A DNA stretch of 64,000 nt from Streptomyces sp. Ru62 (GTDB taxonomy: Bacteria; Actinomycetota; Actinomycetes; Streptomycetales; Streptomycetaceae), in NCBI RefSeq assembly GCF_002920615.1, contig NZ_PQSU01000001.1, positions 454,129 through 518,128 on the forward strand. Direction: 5' to 3'. This document shows positions 1-10,048 of this stretch, one piece after another. Both the position numbers and the translations under genes were made by a program. Below the pieces are notes generated by a model that saw only the letters and a list, made by a program, of their open reading frames with translations, was not told where the DNA came from and made no database searches. The first letter of the stretch is position 1. Every line of letters starts with the position of its first letter.

Positions 1-379
1 TGCTGCTCGGCGCCAGCGCGAAGTACCCGGCGTCGTACAGCGCGTCCAGATGGCACAGCTCCAGCGCACCGGTGGGCAACACCCCGGAGTGCAGCAGGAG
101 TTCCGCCGCGTGCAGGGGACCCGTGGTCCGGGCCGCCGCCTGCTGCCAGGCGGCGGTCGCGAGGGTGCCGTGGGCCGTGAGGAGCACGTCGAGGCCGGGG
201 GCGAGGGGGCTCTCGGCGTGCACCACCCGGCCCTCGGCGAGGTGCAGGATGCCGTGTTCGCGGACCAGGACGCCGGTGGCCCGCTCCTCGGCGAGCCGGG
301 TGAGCATCGGGGACAGGGCGCGCCCGGCCCCCTTGTCCCGGACCGGGAGGGCCGGCTGCGGGGTGCTGACCACGGTCAT
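1..379 (-). CDS. DUF4388-like protein, 3' end cut by window edge
   Basis: The first 126 codons are visible; the gene runs off the left edge. A stretch around residues 35-55 (GVLVREHGILHLAEGRVVHA) resembles DUF4388/PATAN domains, which in other bacteria go with two-component or small-GTPase signalling. I see no membrane segment and no enzyme motif in the visible part. The ATG at 379 overlaps the stop of the Roadblock-like gene upstream by 4 nt (ATGA), so the two are almost certainly co-transcribed and translationally coupled. The domain call is from general resemblance only, and the missing C-terminus could carry the informative part, for example a DNA-binding domain. Confidence 0.6.
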   Translation of the reverse strand, partial: MTVVSTPQPALPVRDKGAGRALSPMLTRLAEERATGVLVREHGILHLAEGRVVHAESPLAPGLDVLLTAHGTLATAAWQQAAARTTGPLHAAELLLHSGVLPTGALELCHLDALYDAGYFALAPSS

Positions 380-759
380 CCCAGCACCAGCCGGGCGGCC
401 ATCTCACCGAGCCGGATCCGGGCGAGCGCGAGGTTGCCCTCCTCGCGGCCGAGCCACAGGTGCAGGAACACGCTGCTGTCGAAGGACGTGTCCACGAAGC
501 GCAGCAGGTGGTAGCTGTCCCCGTTGCTGATGATCACGTCCTCCACGGGGGGCAGGTCGTCGCCGCCCGCCGCGAAGGTGCCGTGCTCGGCGGCCATCCG
601 GGCGAGTTCGGCGGCCTCGGCGGCGGTCGTCTCGTGGTCGCCGCCGGGCGCCTCCCCGACCGCGCCGAGGGCCAGTCCGCTCGTCCAGTCCACCAGCGCG
701 GCTCCCCGGGCACCGGGCAACCGCATCGCTTCCAGCAAGCACTCGTCGATTCCGGGCAC
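376..759 (-). CDS. Roadblock/LC7-like small protein
   Basis: A 127-residue soluble protein. The pattern near the N-terminus (IDECLLEAMRLPGARGAALV, then a DWTSG turn) matches Streptomyces Roadblock/LC7-fold proteins. These usually regulate small Ras-like GTPases of the MglA/CvnD type. No GTPase gene is visible here, but the DUF4388-like partner overlaps it by 4 nt and continues outside the window. There is no signal peptide or membrane segment. The ATG at 759 is preceded by a GGGAGG-like ribosome binding site in the leader. The function is inferred from fold resemblance; the coding call is firm. Confidence 0.7.
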   Translation of the reverse strand: MPGIDECLLEAMRLPGARGAALVDWTSGLALGAVGEAPGGDHETTAAEAAELARMAAEHGTFAAGGDDLPPVEDVIISNGDSYHLLRFVDTSFDSSVFLHLWLGREEGNLALARIRLGEMAARLVLG

Positions 760-879
760 CGTGGCTCCCCTCCCGCCTGTGACTCCGGTTGAGTGACGCC
801 GACACTACGCAACGTGTGTGCGGGAGGTGAGGCCTTTGGCATTTTCCGTTGGAACATGCGCCGGGCGTACTAGTGTGGG

Positions 880-908
880 TCAACTGGCCTGCGGGACAGG
901 CGAGTTGA
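880..908 (-). terminator. Hairpin after the PLP decarboxylase
   Basis: A 12-nt inverted repeat (TCAACTGGCCTG and CAGGCGAGTTGA, one G/G mismatch) with a 5-nt loop lies 4 nt past the stop of the minus-strand PLP decarboxylase. There is no clear T-run, which is normal for Streptomyces terminators. Confidence 0.55.
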
Positions 909-911
909 TCA

Positions 912-2312
912 TCACGGCGAAGGGGGCCCGCCGGTGGCGCCCCGGAGGCCGGTGAGTGCGGACGCGTGCGCCCCTCCCGACTCCGCCACCACCTCCGCGA
1001 CGGTCTGCGGCTCCCGTACGGTGGCGAAGGCTACGCCCCCCTCGCCGTCCGGCGCGTAGCCGTAGACGCCCGGCCGGGCGAGGGAGTTGTAGGCGTAGTG
1101 GTGGGCGAAGTAGTACGCGCCCGTGTCCAGTGCCGCCGCGTAGTCGCCCTGCTCCAGCAGCGGCAGCGCGCGCGCCTCGGCGAGCAGGTCACCCGAGAAG
1201 CAGGCCGGCCCGGCCACGTCCTGCACCACCTCCGGCCCTGCCTTCGGCCGGCCCCCGGCGTCGTACGCGGCGATCCGCAGCGGCCAGACCCCCGGCACGT
1301 ACACCGTCCGCGTCGCCACCTGCACGCCCGCGTGCGTCACCGCGATCCGCCGCCCGCCCGCGCTCTTGGCGTACTCCACCCGGGCCACCACCGTCCCGTA
1401 CTTGGCCAGCAGCGACCGCCCGAACTCGGTCACCAGCCCGTACCGCCCGTCGAACAGCCCCGGCACCTGCTCGGCCAGCAGGCGCGCGTACTGCGCGTAC
1501 GACGGCGTCGTCTCCTCCGACGCGAGGTTCACCGGCAGCCCGCCGCCGATGTCGATCGTGTCGACCTGCCGCCGCCCGACGACCGCGTTGATCTCCTCCG
1601 CGAGCGCGTACGCCGCCGCCGCGCCCCGCGCCAGCAGCGGCAGCGGGATGCCCTGCGAGCCGGTGTGCGCGTGCAGCCGGGTCAGCCACGGCCGCTCCGC
1701 GTACGCCCGGACGACCCAGTCGCGTGCCCCCTCGTCCCTGAGTGCCACCCCGAACTTCGAGGTCCGCGTCGCCGTGGAGGTCGCCCCGATGGTGCCGCCG
1801 CCGATCTGGGGATTGATCCGGAGGCCGAGCGGGGACCGGGTGGGCGTGGCACGCACGAGGGCGTCGAGCCGGTCCAGCTCCTGCGGGTTGTCCGCGTTCA
1901 CCGCGATGCCCAGGGTCAGTGCCTCGCGCAACTCGGCCGGGGTCTTGGCCGGCGAGTCCAGCACCGTCCGGGCGGGCGGCACCCCGGCCGCCCGGGCCAG
2001 TGCCAGCTCGCCGGGGCTCGCCACCTCCGCGCCGATGCCCGCCTCGTGCAGCAGCCGCACCACCGGCACCAGCGGGGTCGCCTTCACGGCGAAGGCGTGC
2101 AGCACCGGTGTGCCGGGCGGCACGACCGCATCGAAGGCCGCCCGCAGCGCCGCCGCCGACTCGCGGATGCCGAGGACGTCCAGCAGGCCCACCACGGCCG
2201 CGTCCGGGCCCAGCAGCCCCCGCTCGACGGCCGCCCGCACGGCCCGGTCCCGGCGGGCCGCCCGCCCCCGCGCCTCGCTCCCGATGTCCCCGACCGCCTC
2301 GATCTCCGTCAC
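912..2312 (-). CDS. PLP-dependent decarboxylase, diaminopimelate decarboxylase-like
   Basis: A 466-residue fold-III (alanine-racemase-type) PLP enzyme. Visible family features are the PLP-lysine motif HAFAVKA near residue 73, the glycine loop TIDIGGG near residue 250, and near the C-terminus a CFSGD motif and a DTGAYYF motif that stand where the active-site Cys-x-x-x-Asp and GAY motifs of LysA/ornithine decarboxylase enzymes lie. It is longer than the usual ~420-460 LysA and its motifs deviate (HAFAVKA rather than YAxKAN). It is therefore more likely a paralogue acting on another amino acid, or an auxiliary enzyme, than the housekeeping lysine enzyme. It is transcribed divergently from the hut operon with a 139-nt gap. 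The ATG at 2312 is the first in the frame. Confidence 0.75.
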   Translation of the reverse strand: MTEIEAVGDIGSEARGRAARRDRAVRAAVERGLLGPDAAVVGLLDVLGIRESAAALRAAFDAVVPPGTPVLHAFAVKATPLVPVVRLLHEAGIGAEVASPGELALARAAGVPPARTVLDSPAKTPAELREALTLGIAVNADNPQELDRLDALVRATPTRSPLGLRINPQIGGGTIGATSTATRTSKFGVALRDEGARDWVVRAYAERPWLTRLHAHTGSQGIPLPLLARGAAAAYALAEEINAVVGRRQVDTIDIGGGLPVNLASEETTPSYAQYARLLAEQVPGLFDGRYGLVTEFGRSLLAKYGTVVARVEYAKSAGGRRIAVTHAGVQVATRTVYVPGVWPLRIAAYDAGGRPKAGPEVVQDVAGPACFSGDLLAEARALPLLEQGDYAAALDTGAYYFAHHYAYNSLARPGVYGYAPDGEGGVAFATVREPQTVAEVVAESGGAHASALTGLRGATGGPPSP

Positions 2313-2389
2313 GGCTTCTCCGTCCTGTCCCGGCTACCGGTGCTTCCAGCCAAACACCCGCCGCGCGCGGACGGGGCCGTCCCGGTGTA

Positions 2390-2451
2390 TTGACTAGTCC
2401 TATTCAGACAGACAGGATGTGAATAGACGTAGGCACAGGAGGAGGCAGACG
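2390..2451 (+). promoter_or_regulatory. hutU promoter/leader with a palindrome
   Basis: A -35-like TTGACT (2390-2395) overlaps a perfect 8-bp palindrome GACTAGTC (2392-2399). The region is locally AT-rich compared with its surroundings. A strong ribosome binding site, AGGAGGAGG, ends about 7 nt before the ATG at 2452. I cannot fix the -10 box. The palindrome is a plausible repressor site for the hut operon, but this is inference. Confidence 0.35.
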
Positions 2452-4112
<1,661 letters not shown>

Positions 4113-4116
<4 letters not shown>

Positions 4117-5396
4117 CGGTCGGCGAGGCCGGGCAGGGCGACTCTCCCGCCCAGCGGAACGACTGCCCCCGGCCCGGGGCCTCCTTCCAGGAGATGTGGC
4201 GTGAGCTGCTCCCCGTCGGCCGGCACCCCGACTCCGGCGGTTACCGGCGCTACGCCTGGACCGGGGCGGACGCCGAGTGCCGGGCCTGGTTCAAGGAGCA
4301 GGCCGAGGCGCGGGGGCTGGCGTACGAGGTCGACCGGAACGGGAACCAGTGGGCCTGGCAGGGGGATCCGGCCGCCGGGGACGCCGTCGTCACCGGCTCG
4401 CACCTGGACTCCGTGCCGGACGGCGGGGCCTTCGACGGGCCCCTCGGGGTCGTGTCGTCCTTCGCCGCGCTGGACGAACTGCGCGGCAGGGGCGTCGAGT
4501 TCGCCAAGCCGCTCGCCATCGTCAACTTCGGGGACGAGGAGGGCGCCCGGTTCGGGCTCGCCTGTGTCGGCTCCCGGCTCACCGCCGGGCAGCTGACCGC
4601 CGAGCAGGCTCACCGGCTCACCGACGGGGAGGGGATCACCCTGCCCCGGGCCATGGAGGCGGCCGGGTACGACCCCGACGCCATCGGTCCCGACCCCGAG
4701 CGGCTGGCCCGGATCGGCGCCTTCGTGGAACTGCACGTCGAACAGGGCCGCGCGCTGGACCTGTCCGGCGACCGGGTCGGCATCGCCAGTGCCATCTGGC
4801 CGCACGGGCGGTGGCGGTTCGACTTCCGGGGCGAGGCCAACCACGCCGGCACCACCCGGCTGGTGGACCGCCGCGACCCGATGCTGTCGTACGCCGAGAC
4901 CGTGCTCGCCGCCCGCCGCGAGGCCGAACTCGCCGGTGCCGTCGCCACCTTCGGGAAGATCGCCGTCGAGCCCAACGGGGTCAACGCCATCCCCTCCCTC
5001 GTGCGCGGATGGCTCGACTCCCGCGCCGCCGACCAGGACACCCTCGACACGGTGGTGGGCGGCATCGAGAAGGCGGCCCGGGAGTACGCCGACGCCCACG
5101 GCATCGACCTCGGCGTCGTCCGGGAGTCCTTCACCCCGGTCGTGGAGTTCGACCACGCCCTGCGGGACGAACTCGGCCGCATCCTGGGCAAGGACACCGG
5201 CCTCAAGGTGCCCGTCCTCGGGACCGGTGCGGGACACGACGCCGGAATCCTCTCCGGGAGCATCCCGACCGCCATGCTGTTCGTGCGCAACCCCACCGGT
5301 GTCTCGCACTCCCCGGCCGAGTCCGCCGCCGAGGACGACTGCGTGGCCGGGGTGCGCGCACTCGCCGACGTACTGGAAGGGCTGGTCCGCAGGTGA
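4113..5396 (+). CDS. M20-family amidohydrolase, probable N-formylglutamate amidohydrolase
   Basis: A 427-residue zinc-dependent amidohydrolase of the M20 allantoate/N-carbamoyl-amino-acid hydrolase group. Visible metal and active-site motifs are [11 protein letters not shown] near residue 95, [11 protein letters not shown] near 138, and ELHVEQG near 208. The usual annotation is allantoate amidohydrolase. Its place is different: GTG overlaps the hutU stop by 4 nt, and its own stop overlaps hutF by 4 nt. HutF produces N-formylglutamate, so the missing final step is its hydrolysis to glutamate and formate. Streptomyces are known to use the N-formylglutamate route, and no canonical HutG is seen here. 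The specific substrate is therefore an inference from context; the enzyme class is clear. Confidence 0.85.
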
Positions 5397-6730
5397 CCAA
5401 GGGAACCTACTGGCTGGAGCACGCCTGGCTCGGCACCTGTGTCGAGCCGGGAGTCACGGTGGAGGTGGCGGACGGGCGGATCGGCGCCGTCCGCACCGGG
5501 ACGCCCACTCCGCCGCCCGGCGCCGAGGTGCTGCGCGGGCTCACCCTGCCGGGGCTCGCCAACGCCCACAGCCACGCCTTCCACCGGGCGCTGCGCGGCA
5601 CCGTCCAGGTCGGCTCCGGGACCTTCTGGACCTGGCGCGAGGTGATGTACTCCGTCGCCGACCGGCTGACCCCGGAGACCTACCACGCCCTGGCCCGCGC
5701 GGTGTACGCCGAGATGGCCCTCGCCGGCATCACGTGTGTCGGCGAGTTCCACTACGTGCACCACGCCCACGGCGGCACCCCCTACGCCGACCCCAACGCC
5801 ATGGGGGAGGCGCTGATCGCCGCCGCCGCCGAGGCGGGCATCCGGATCACCCTCCTCGACACCTGCTACCTCTCCTCCGGCTTCGGGGAGCCGCCCACCG
5901 CCCACCAGCTGCGGTTCTCCGACGGCGACGCGGAGGCCTGGGCCGAACGCTGTGCAGTTCTCAAGGAGCGTGATCACGCACGGATCGGGGCGGCGATCCA
6001 CTCCGTACGGGCCGTGCCCGCCGGGCAGTTGGCGACCGTGGCACGCTGGGCCGAGGAGCGGCGGGCCCCGCTGCACGTGCACCTGTCGGAGCAGACCGCC
6101 GAGAACGACGCCTGCCTCGCCGCGCACGGCCGCACGCCCACCCGGCTGCTCGCCGACCACGGCGTCCTCGGGCCGCGCACCACCGGGGTGCACAACACCC
6201 ACCTCACCGACGAGGACATCGCCCTGCTCGGTGACTCGGGCACCGGCACCTGCATGTGCCCGACGACCGAACGGGACCTGGCCGACGGCATCGGCCCGGC
6301 CGTCGCCCTCCAGCGGGCCGGCTCCCCGCTCTCCCTCGGCTCCGACAGCCACGCCGTCATCGACCTGCTCGAAGAGGCGCGCGCCATGGAGCTGAACGAG
6401 CGGCTGCGCAGCCGCACCCGGGGCCACTGGACGGCCGCCGCCCTGCTGCGGGCCGCCACCGCCGACGGCCACGCCGCCCTCGGCTGGGACGACGCCGGCA
6501 CCATCGAGCCCGGCGCGCTCGCCGACCTGACGACGATCGCCCTGGACTCGGTCAGGACGGCCGGGACACTGCCCAGGCTGGGCGCCGAGACGGCCGTATT
6601 CGCGGCGGGCGCGGCGGACGTACGGCATACGGTCGTGGGCGGCCGGCACGTCGTACGCGACGGCGTGCACACGCTCGTACCCCACGTGCCGCAGGCGCTG
6701 GCCGCCGCCGTCGAAGCCCTGCGCGGCTGA
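5393..6730 (+). CDS. hutF: Formimidoylglutamate deiminase
   Basis: A 445-residue amidohydrolase-superfamily enzyme that deiminates N-formimidoyl-L-glutamate to N-formyl-L-glutamate and ammonia. The metal-binding [11 protein letters not shown] motif lies near residue 60. Further conserved pieces are HVHLSEQ near 228, a GVHNTHL segment near 265, and SLGSDSHA near 316, which carries the metal-binding Asp. The GTG at 5393 overlaps the preceding stop by 4 nt, so it is translated by coupling; a longer upstream frame exists but is not coding-like. It fills the third Streptomyces hut step between HutI and the M20 hydrolase. Confidence 0.93.
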   Translation: MTKGTYWLEHAWLGTCVEPGVTVEVADGRIGAVRTGTPTPPPGAEVLRGLTLPGLANAHSHAFHRALRGTVQVGSGTFWTWREVMYSVADRLTPETYHALARAVYAEMALAGITCVGEFHYVHHAHGGTPYADPNAMGEALIAAAAEAGIRITLLDTCYLSSGFGEPPTAHQLRFSDGDAEAWAERCAVLKERDHARIGAAIHSVRAVPAGQLATVARWAEERRAPLHVHLSEQTAENDACLAAHGRTPTRLLADHGVLGPRTTGVHNTHLTDEDIALLGDSGTGTCMCPTTERDLADGIGPAVALQRAGSPLSLGSDSHAVIDLLEEARAMELNERLRSRTRGHWTAAALLRAATADGHAALGWDDAGTIEPGALADLTTIALDSVRTAGTLPRLGAETAVFAAGAADVRHTVVGGRHVVRDGVHTLVPHVPQALAAAVEALRG

Positions 6731-6759
6731 GCGACGCCGACCCCCACGAGGACGACACC

Positions 6760-7935
6760 ATGAGCAGCAGCACCGTCATCACCAACATCGCCACGCTGGT
6801 CACCAACGACCCCTCCCTCGGCGACAACTCCCCCCTCGGTCTGGTCCAGGACGCGGCCGTCGTCATCGACGGCGACCGTGTCGTGTGGACCGGTGAGTCA
6901 AGCAAAGCACCCGCCACTGACAACCGGGTCGACGCGGGTGGCCGGGCGGTGCTGCCGGGCTTCGTGGACTCCCACTCCCACCTGGTCTTCGCGGGCGACC
7001 GGACGCAGGAGTTCAACGCCCGCATGTCCGGCCGCTCCTACACGGCCGGCGGCATCCGCACCACGGTCACCGCCACCCGCGCCGCGAGCGACGCGGAACT
7101 GGAGGCGAACCTCACCCGTTACCTCGGCGAGGCCCTCCGCCAGGGCACCACCACCTTCGAGACCAAGTCGGGCTACGGCCTCACCGTCGAGGACGAGTCC
7201 CGCGCCCTGCGCCTCGCCGCGCGGCACACCGACGAGGTGACGTACCTCGGCGCGCACATCGTCTCCCCGGACTACGCCGACGACCCGGCGGCCTACGTCG
7301 CCCTGGTCACCGGCGAGATGCTGGACGCCTGCGCGCCGCACGCCCGCTGGATCGACGTCTTCTGCGAGAAGGGCGCCTTCGACGGCGACCAGGCCCGCGC
7401 GATCCTCACGGCCGGCAAGGCGAAGGGCCTGCACCCGCGCATCCACGCCAACCAGCTCTCCCACGGCCCCGGCGTCCAGCTCGCCGTCGAACTGGACGCG
7501 GCCAGCGCCGACCACTGCACCCACCTCACGGACGCGGACGTGGACGCCCTGGCCAACAGCGCGACGGTCGCCACCCTGCTCCCCGGCGCCGAGTTCTCCA
7601 CCCGCGCCCAGTGGCCGGACGCCCGCCGTCTGCTGGACGCGGGCGTGACGGTCGCCCTCTCCACCGACTGCAACCCCGGCTCGTCCTTCACCTCCTCCCT
7701 CCCCTTCTGCATCGCCCTGGCCGTCCGCGACATGCGGATGACCCCGGACGAGGCGGTCTGGTCGGCCACGGCGGGCGGCGCGACGGCCCTGCGCCGCACG
7801 GACATCGGCCGCCTGAGCCCGGGCGCCCGGGCCGACCTGATCATCCTGGAAGCCCCCAGCCACGTGCACCTGGCCTACCGCCCGGGCGTACCCCTGGTCA
7901 GCGGGGTGTGGCGGCGCGGGGTGCGGGTGGTCTGA
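6760..7935 (+). CDS. hutI: Imidazolonepropionase
   Basis: This enzyme opens the imidazolone ring to give N-formimidoyl-L-glutamate. At 391 residues it is of normal family length. Visible motifs are [15 protein letters not shown] near residue 67 (HxH metal site), [12 protein letters not shown] near 136, HANQLSHG near 230 and STDCNPGSS near 302. It follows hutF by 29 nt and ends the operon. The stop lies only 6 nt from the stop of the convergent HTH gene, so there is no room for a separate terminator between them and read-through antisense RNA is likely. The ATG at 6760 has a weak upstream GAGGA. Confidence 0.96.
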   Translation: MSSSTVITNIATLVTNDPSLGDNSPLGLVQDAAVVIDGDRVVWTGESSKAPATDNRVDAGGRAVLPGFVDSHSHLVFAGDRTQEFNARMSGRSYTAGGIRTTVTATRAASDAELEANLTRYLGEALRQGTTTFETKSGYGLTVEDESRALRLAARHTDEVTYLGAHIVSPDYADDPAAYVALVTGEMLDACAPHARWIDVFCEKGAFDGDQARAILTAGKAKGLHPRIHANQLSHGPGVQLAVELDAASADHCTHLTDADVDALANSATVATLLPGAEFSTRAQWPDARRLLDAGVTVALSTDCNPGSSFTSSLPFCIALAVRDMRMTPDEAVWSATAGGATALRRTDIGRLSPGARADLIILEAPSHVHLAYRPGVPLVSGVWRRGVRVV

Positions 7936-7941
7936 GCCGCG

Positions 7942-9612
7942 TCAGTCCTGGGCCGTGCGCCAGGCGATCAACGCGCTGCGCGCCAGCGCGCGTTCCCTCC
8001 TGCGCCCAGGCAGCAGGGCGGGCCTGCTCCCGGCGGTCCTGGCGAAGTCGGGGAGCAGCCCGCGGTCGCTGATTTCCCGGAGCATCACGAACAGGGGGGT
8101 GCGGCCCAGACCCTGGGGCGTGAGCAGATTCTGGTGCGCCTTGCAGACACCGGTGAAGACACGCGAGAACTGCTCCAGCGTCATGCTGTCCAGGAGGGTG
8201 CGGGTCAAGGACCGCCAGTGCTCGCCGGACATCCGTCCCAGCCCGGCGTCGTGCACGGCCGGCCACACGTGATCCGTGTCGAGCCTTCTCGCGAAATCGG
8301 TGATGAGCAGCGAATGGAACTCGCGCCACTCGGCCTCCGACGCCAGAAGCAGGAGAGTCAGTGCGTGCTCGCCGGAACGGCCGAACGACGCTGGGTGAAG
8401 GTTCCTGACCGCGGCCTTCTCGTCAACCGGTATACGTGCGATGACCTGAGCCATGTCGTCCAGGCCGCGCGGGGACTCCAGCAGAGCGGCGAGGACGCTG
8501 TGCGGCCCTGCCGGGCGCAGCAGCAGGACCTGGTCCGTTCCCGGATCCCACTGGTCCGGCCACAGGGTGTGGAGTACCGCGATGTCCTGTGGCGTCATGA
8601 CCAGACATGCCTCGGCGGCGAGGAGCCCGGCCCTCTTGGCGGCGTGGTGGGCGAAGGACGGTGTCCACTGCCGGTCCAGTGTGCGTTTGCCGAAAGCGGC
8701 CACGTCCTCGACGCTGCGGACGCGGGCCACCTCACGCACGACGTGGTCGCCGTGCAGCCGGTCGCCGCGGTGGTCCAGCCAGGCGACCAGGTCGGAGAGC
8801 TCGGCCACGGGCCGGGTCAGCGCGGCCTCGGTCAGGTCACGGGCCGCTTCCCTGGTGTGGCCCCTTTCCCAGTGCGCCGTCAGCTGGTCCCGCAGGCTGT
8901 CCAGGGGGAGCGCGATACCGCAGGCCTCCCCGGAGCGCGAGGCCAGTTCCTCCTCCATCTCCCTGACCCGGGCTTCCAACGCGGCGCACCGGCGTTCGGT
9001 ATCGGCGCGGGCGGCGACCACCTCCGCCAGTTCGGCCCGGAGCCGGGCGACCTCGTGGGCCAGGCCGTCGTTGTGGGCGACGTGCTCGGCCGGCACCTCC
9101 ACCTCCGCGCCACCGGCGCTGGGCCGGCCGGCGAACCAGTCCTGGCGTACCTGGTTCAATTCGGCGCGCAGCCGTGCGATCTGCTGCTCCTTCTTCTCCA
9201 GCAGGTCGTGCAGCGCCTCCTGGTGTCTGGCCAGGAGCTCGGCCTCGCGCCGCGTCTTCTCCATCTCCGCCCGCAGGGACTCCAGTTCGTACACCGCCGG
9301 GTCGCACACGCGCAGGGCTGCCAGGCGCAGGGCGCGCAGATTCGAGTGGACCTCGGGCTGTACAGGGGTGTCCCGCACGGATTCGACCTCGCGGACCAGC
9401 CGGTCGATGAAGTCCTGCGTGGCCACTCGTCGGCCGCGGAGCGCTCGTGACACCACCGACTTGTCGAGCGAGACGCGGACCGCGTACGCGCTCTGGGACA
9501 TCCCGAGGGTGTTGAACAGCGTCGTCAACGCGTTGCCGAGCGCGGCGACCTCCGGGATCTCGCCCCGCTCCAGGTCCCCCGAACCCCTGATCGCAGGCAG
9601 CGCCTCCGTCAC
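7942..9612 (-). CDS. HTH and coiled-coil regulatory protein of unknown role
   Basis: About 556 residues. Residues ~15-80 contain an XRE-like helix-turn-helix (LGMSQSAYAVRVSLDKSVVS, then RALRGRR). Residues ~110-240 are a charged, heptad-like coiled coil rich in Glu, Arg, Ala and Leu. The remaining ~310 residues are mainly helical with no motif I recognise. It is probably a DNA-binding regulator or a large adaptor; no enzymatic signature is visible. I chose GTG at 9612 because GAGGGAGGGATC precedes it; a GTG at 9643 is the alternative. It is convergent with hutI and divergent from a tiny membrane protein gene, which may be its partner. The function is unknown. Confidence 0.7.
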   Translation of the reverse strand: MTEALPAIRGSGDLERGEIPEVAALGNALTTLFNTLGMSQSAYAVRVSLDKSVVSRALRGRRVATQDFIDRLVREVESVRDTPVQPEVHSNLRALRLAALRVCDPAVYELESLRAEMEKTRREAELLARHQEALHDLLEKKEQQIARLRAELNQVRQDWFAGRPSAGGAEVEVPAEHVAHNDGLAHEVARLRAELAEVVAARADTERRCAALEARVREMEEELASRSGEACGIALPLDSLRDQLTAHWERGHTREAARDLTEAALTRPVAELSDLVAWLDHRGDRLHGDHVVREVARVRSVEDVAAFGKRTLDRQWTPSFAHHAAKRAGLLAAEACLVMTPQDIAVLHTLWPDQWDPGTDQVLLLRPAGPHSVLAALLESPRGLDDMAQVIARIPVDEKAAVRNLHPASFGRSGEHALTLLLLASEAEWREFHSLLITDFARRLDTDHVWPAVHDAGLGRMSGEHWRSLTRTLLDSMTLEQFSRVFTGVCKAHQNLLTPQGLGRTPLFVMLREISDRGLLPDFARTAGSRPALLPGRRRERALARSALIAWRTAQD

Positions 9613-9729
9613 TGAGATCCCTCCCTCGTTGACCTCACATCGGCAACCGGTGCGTCTGCCGCAACGGGTGCGCGGTTCTGCACGGTGGTGTCCCGGAAGG
9701 TCCCTCCCACGGATTGGAGCCGTCGAACC

Positions 9730-9951
9730 ATGACACCGTCCTGGACCGCCGTGGTCACGGGCAGCCGCTTGCTGCAGCGTGTCCTCGTCGTCCTCTGCGC
9801 AATCGTTCCGCTGCTCGTCGTCACCCTCGCCTGCACGCCGGCGCTGGTCGTACTCCCGTTCCTGCCGGCGCACAGCGCCCGTGCCACGGCGATCGTGCGG
9901 CAGCTCATCGCATGGACCCGTACCGCGCTGATCGCCAGCCGGAGCCGGTGA
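9730..9951 (+). CDS. Small membrane protein (73 aa)
   Basis: The predicted product has one or two hydrophobic helices (residues ~15-45, RVLVVLCAIVPLLVVTLAC and following) and a basic C-terminus. It starts 117 bp from the divergent HTH/coiled-coil gene. A weak GGAG lies about 10 nt before the ATG. An in-frame start at 9685 is possible but has no ribosome binding site. I do not recognise a family. It is supported by its hydrophobic pattern, codon bias and position, not by homology, so existence is likely but not certain. Confidence 0.5.
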   Translation: MTPSWTAVVTGSRLLQRVLVVLCAIVPLLVVTLACTPALVVLPFLPAHSARATAIVRQLIAWTRTALIASRSR

Positions 9952-10048
9952 GCGGCTCAGGGCGGGCGGCAGCAGCCGGCGCATGCCGGTGCTCGCCGGG
10001 CTCGACCGGGTCTTCGGGCACGCCGTCCACGCACCCGTCGCGGACGGC

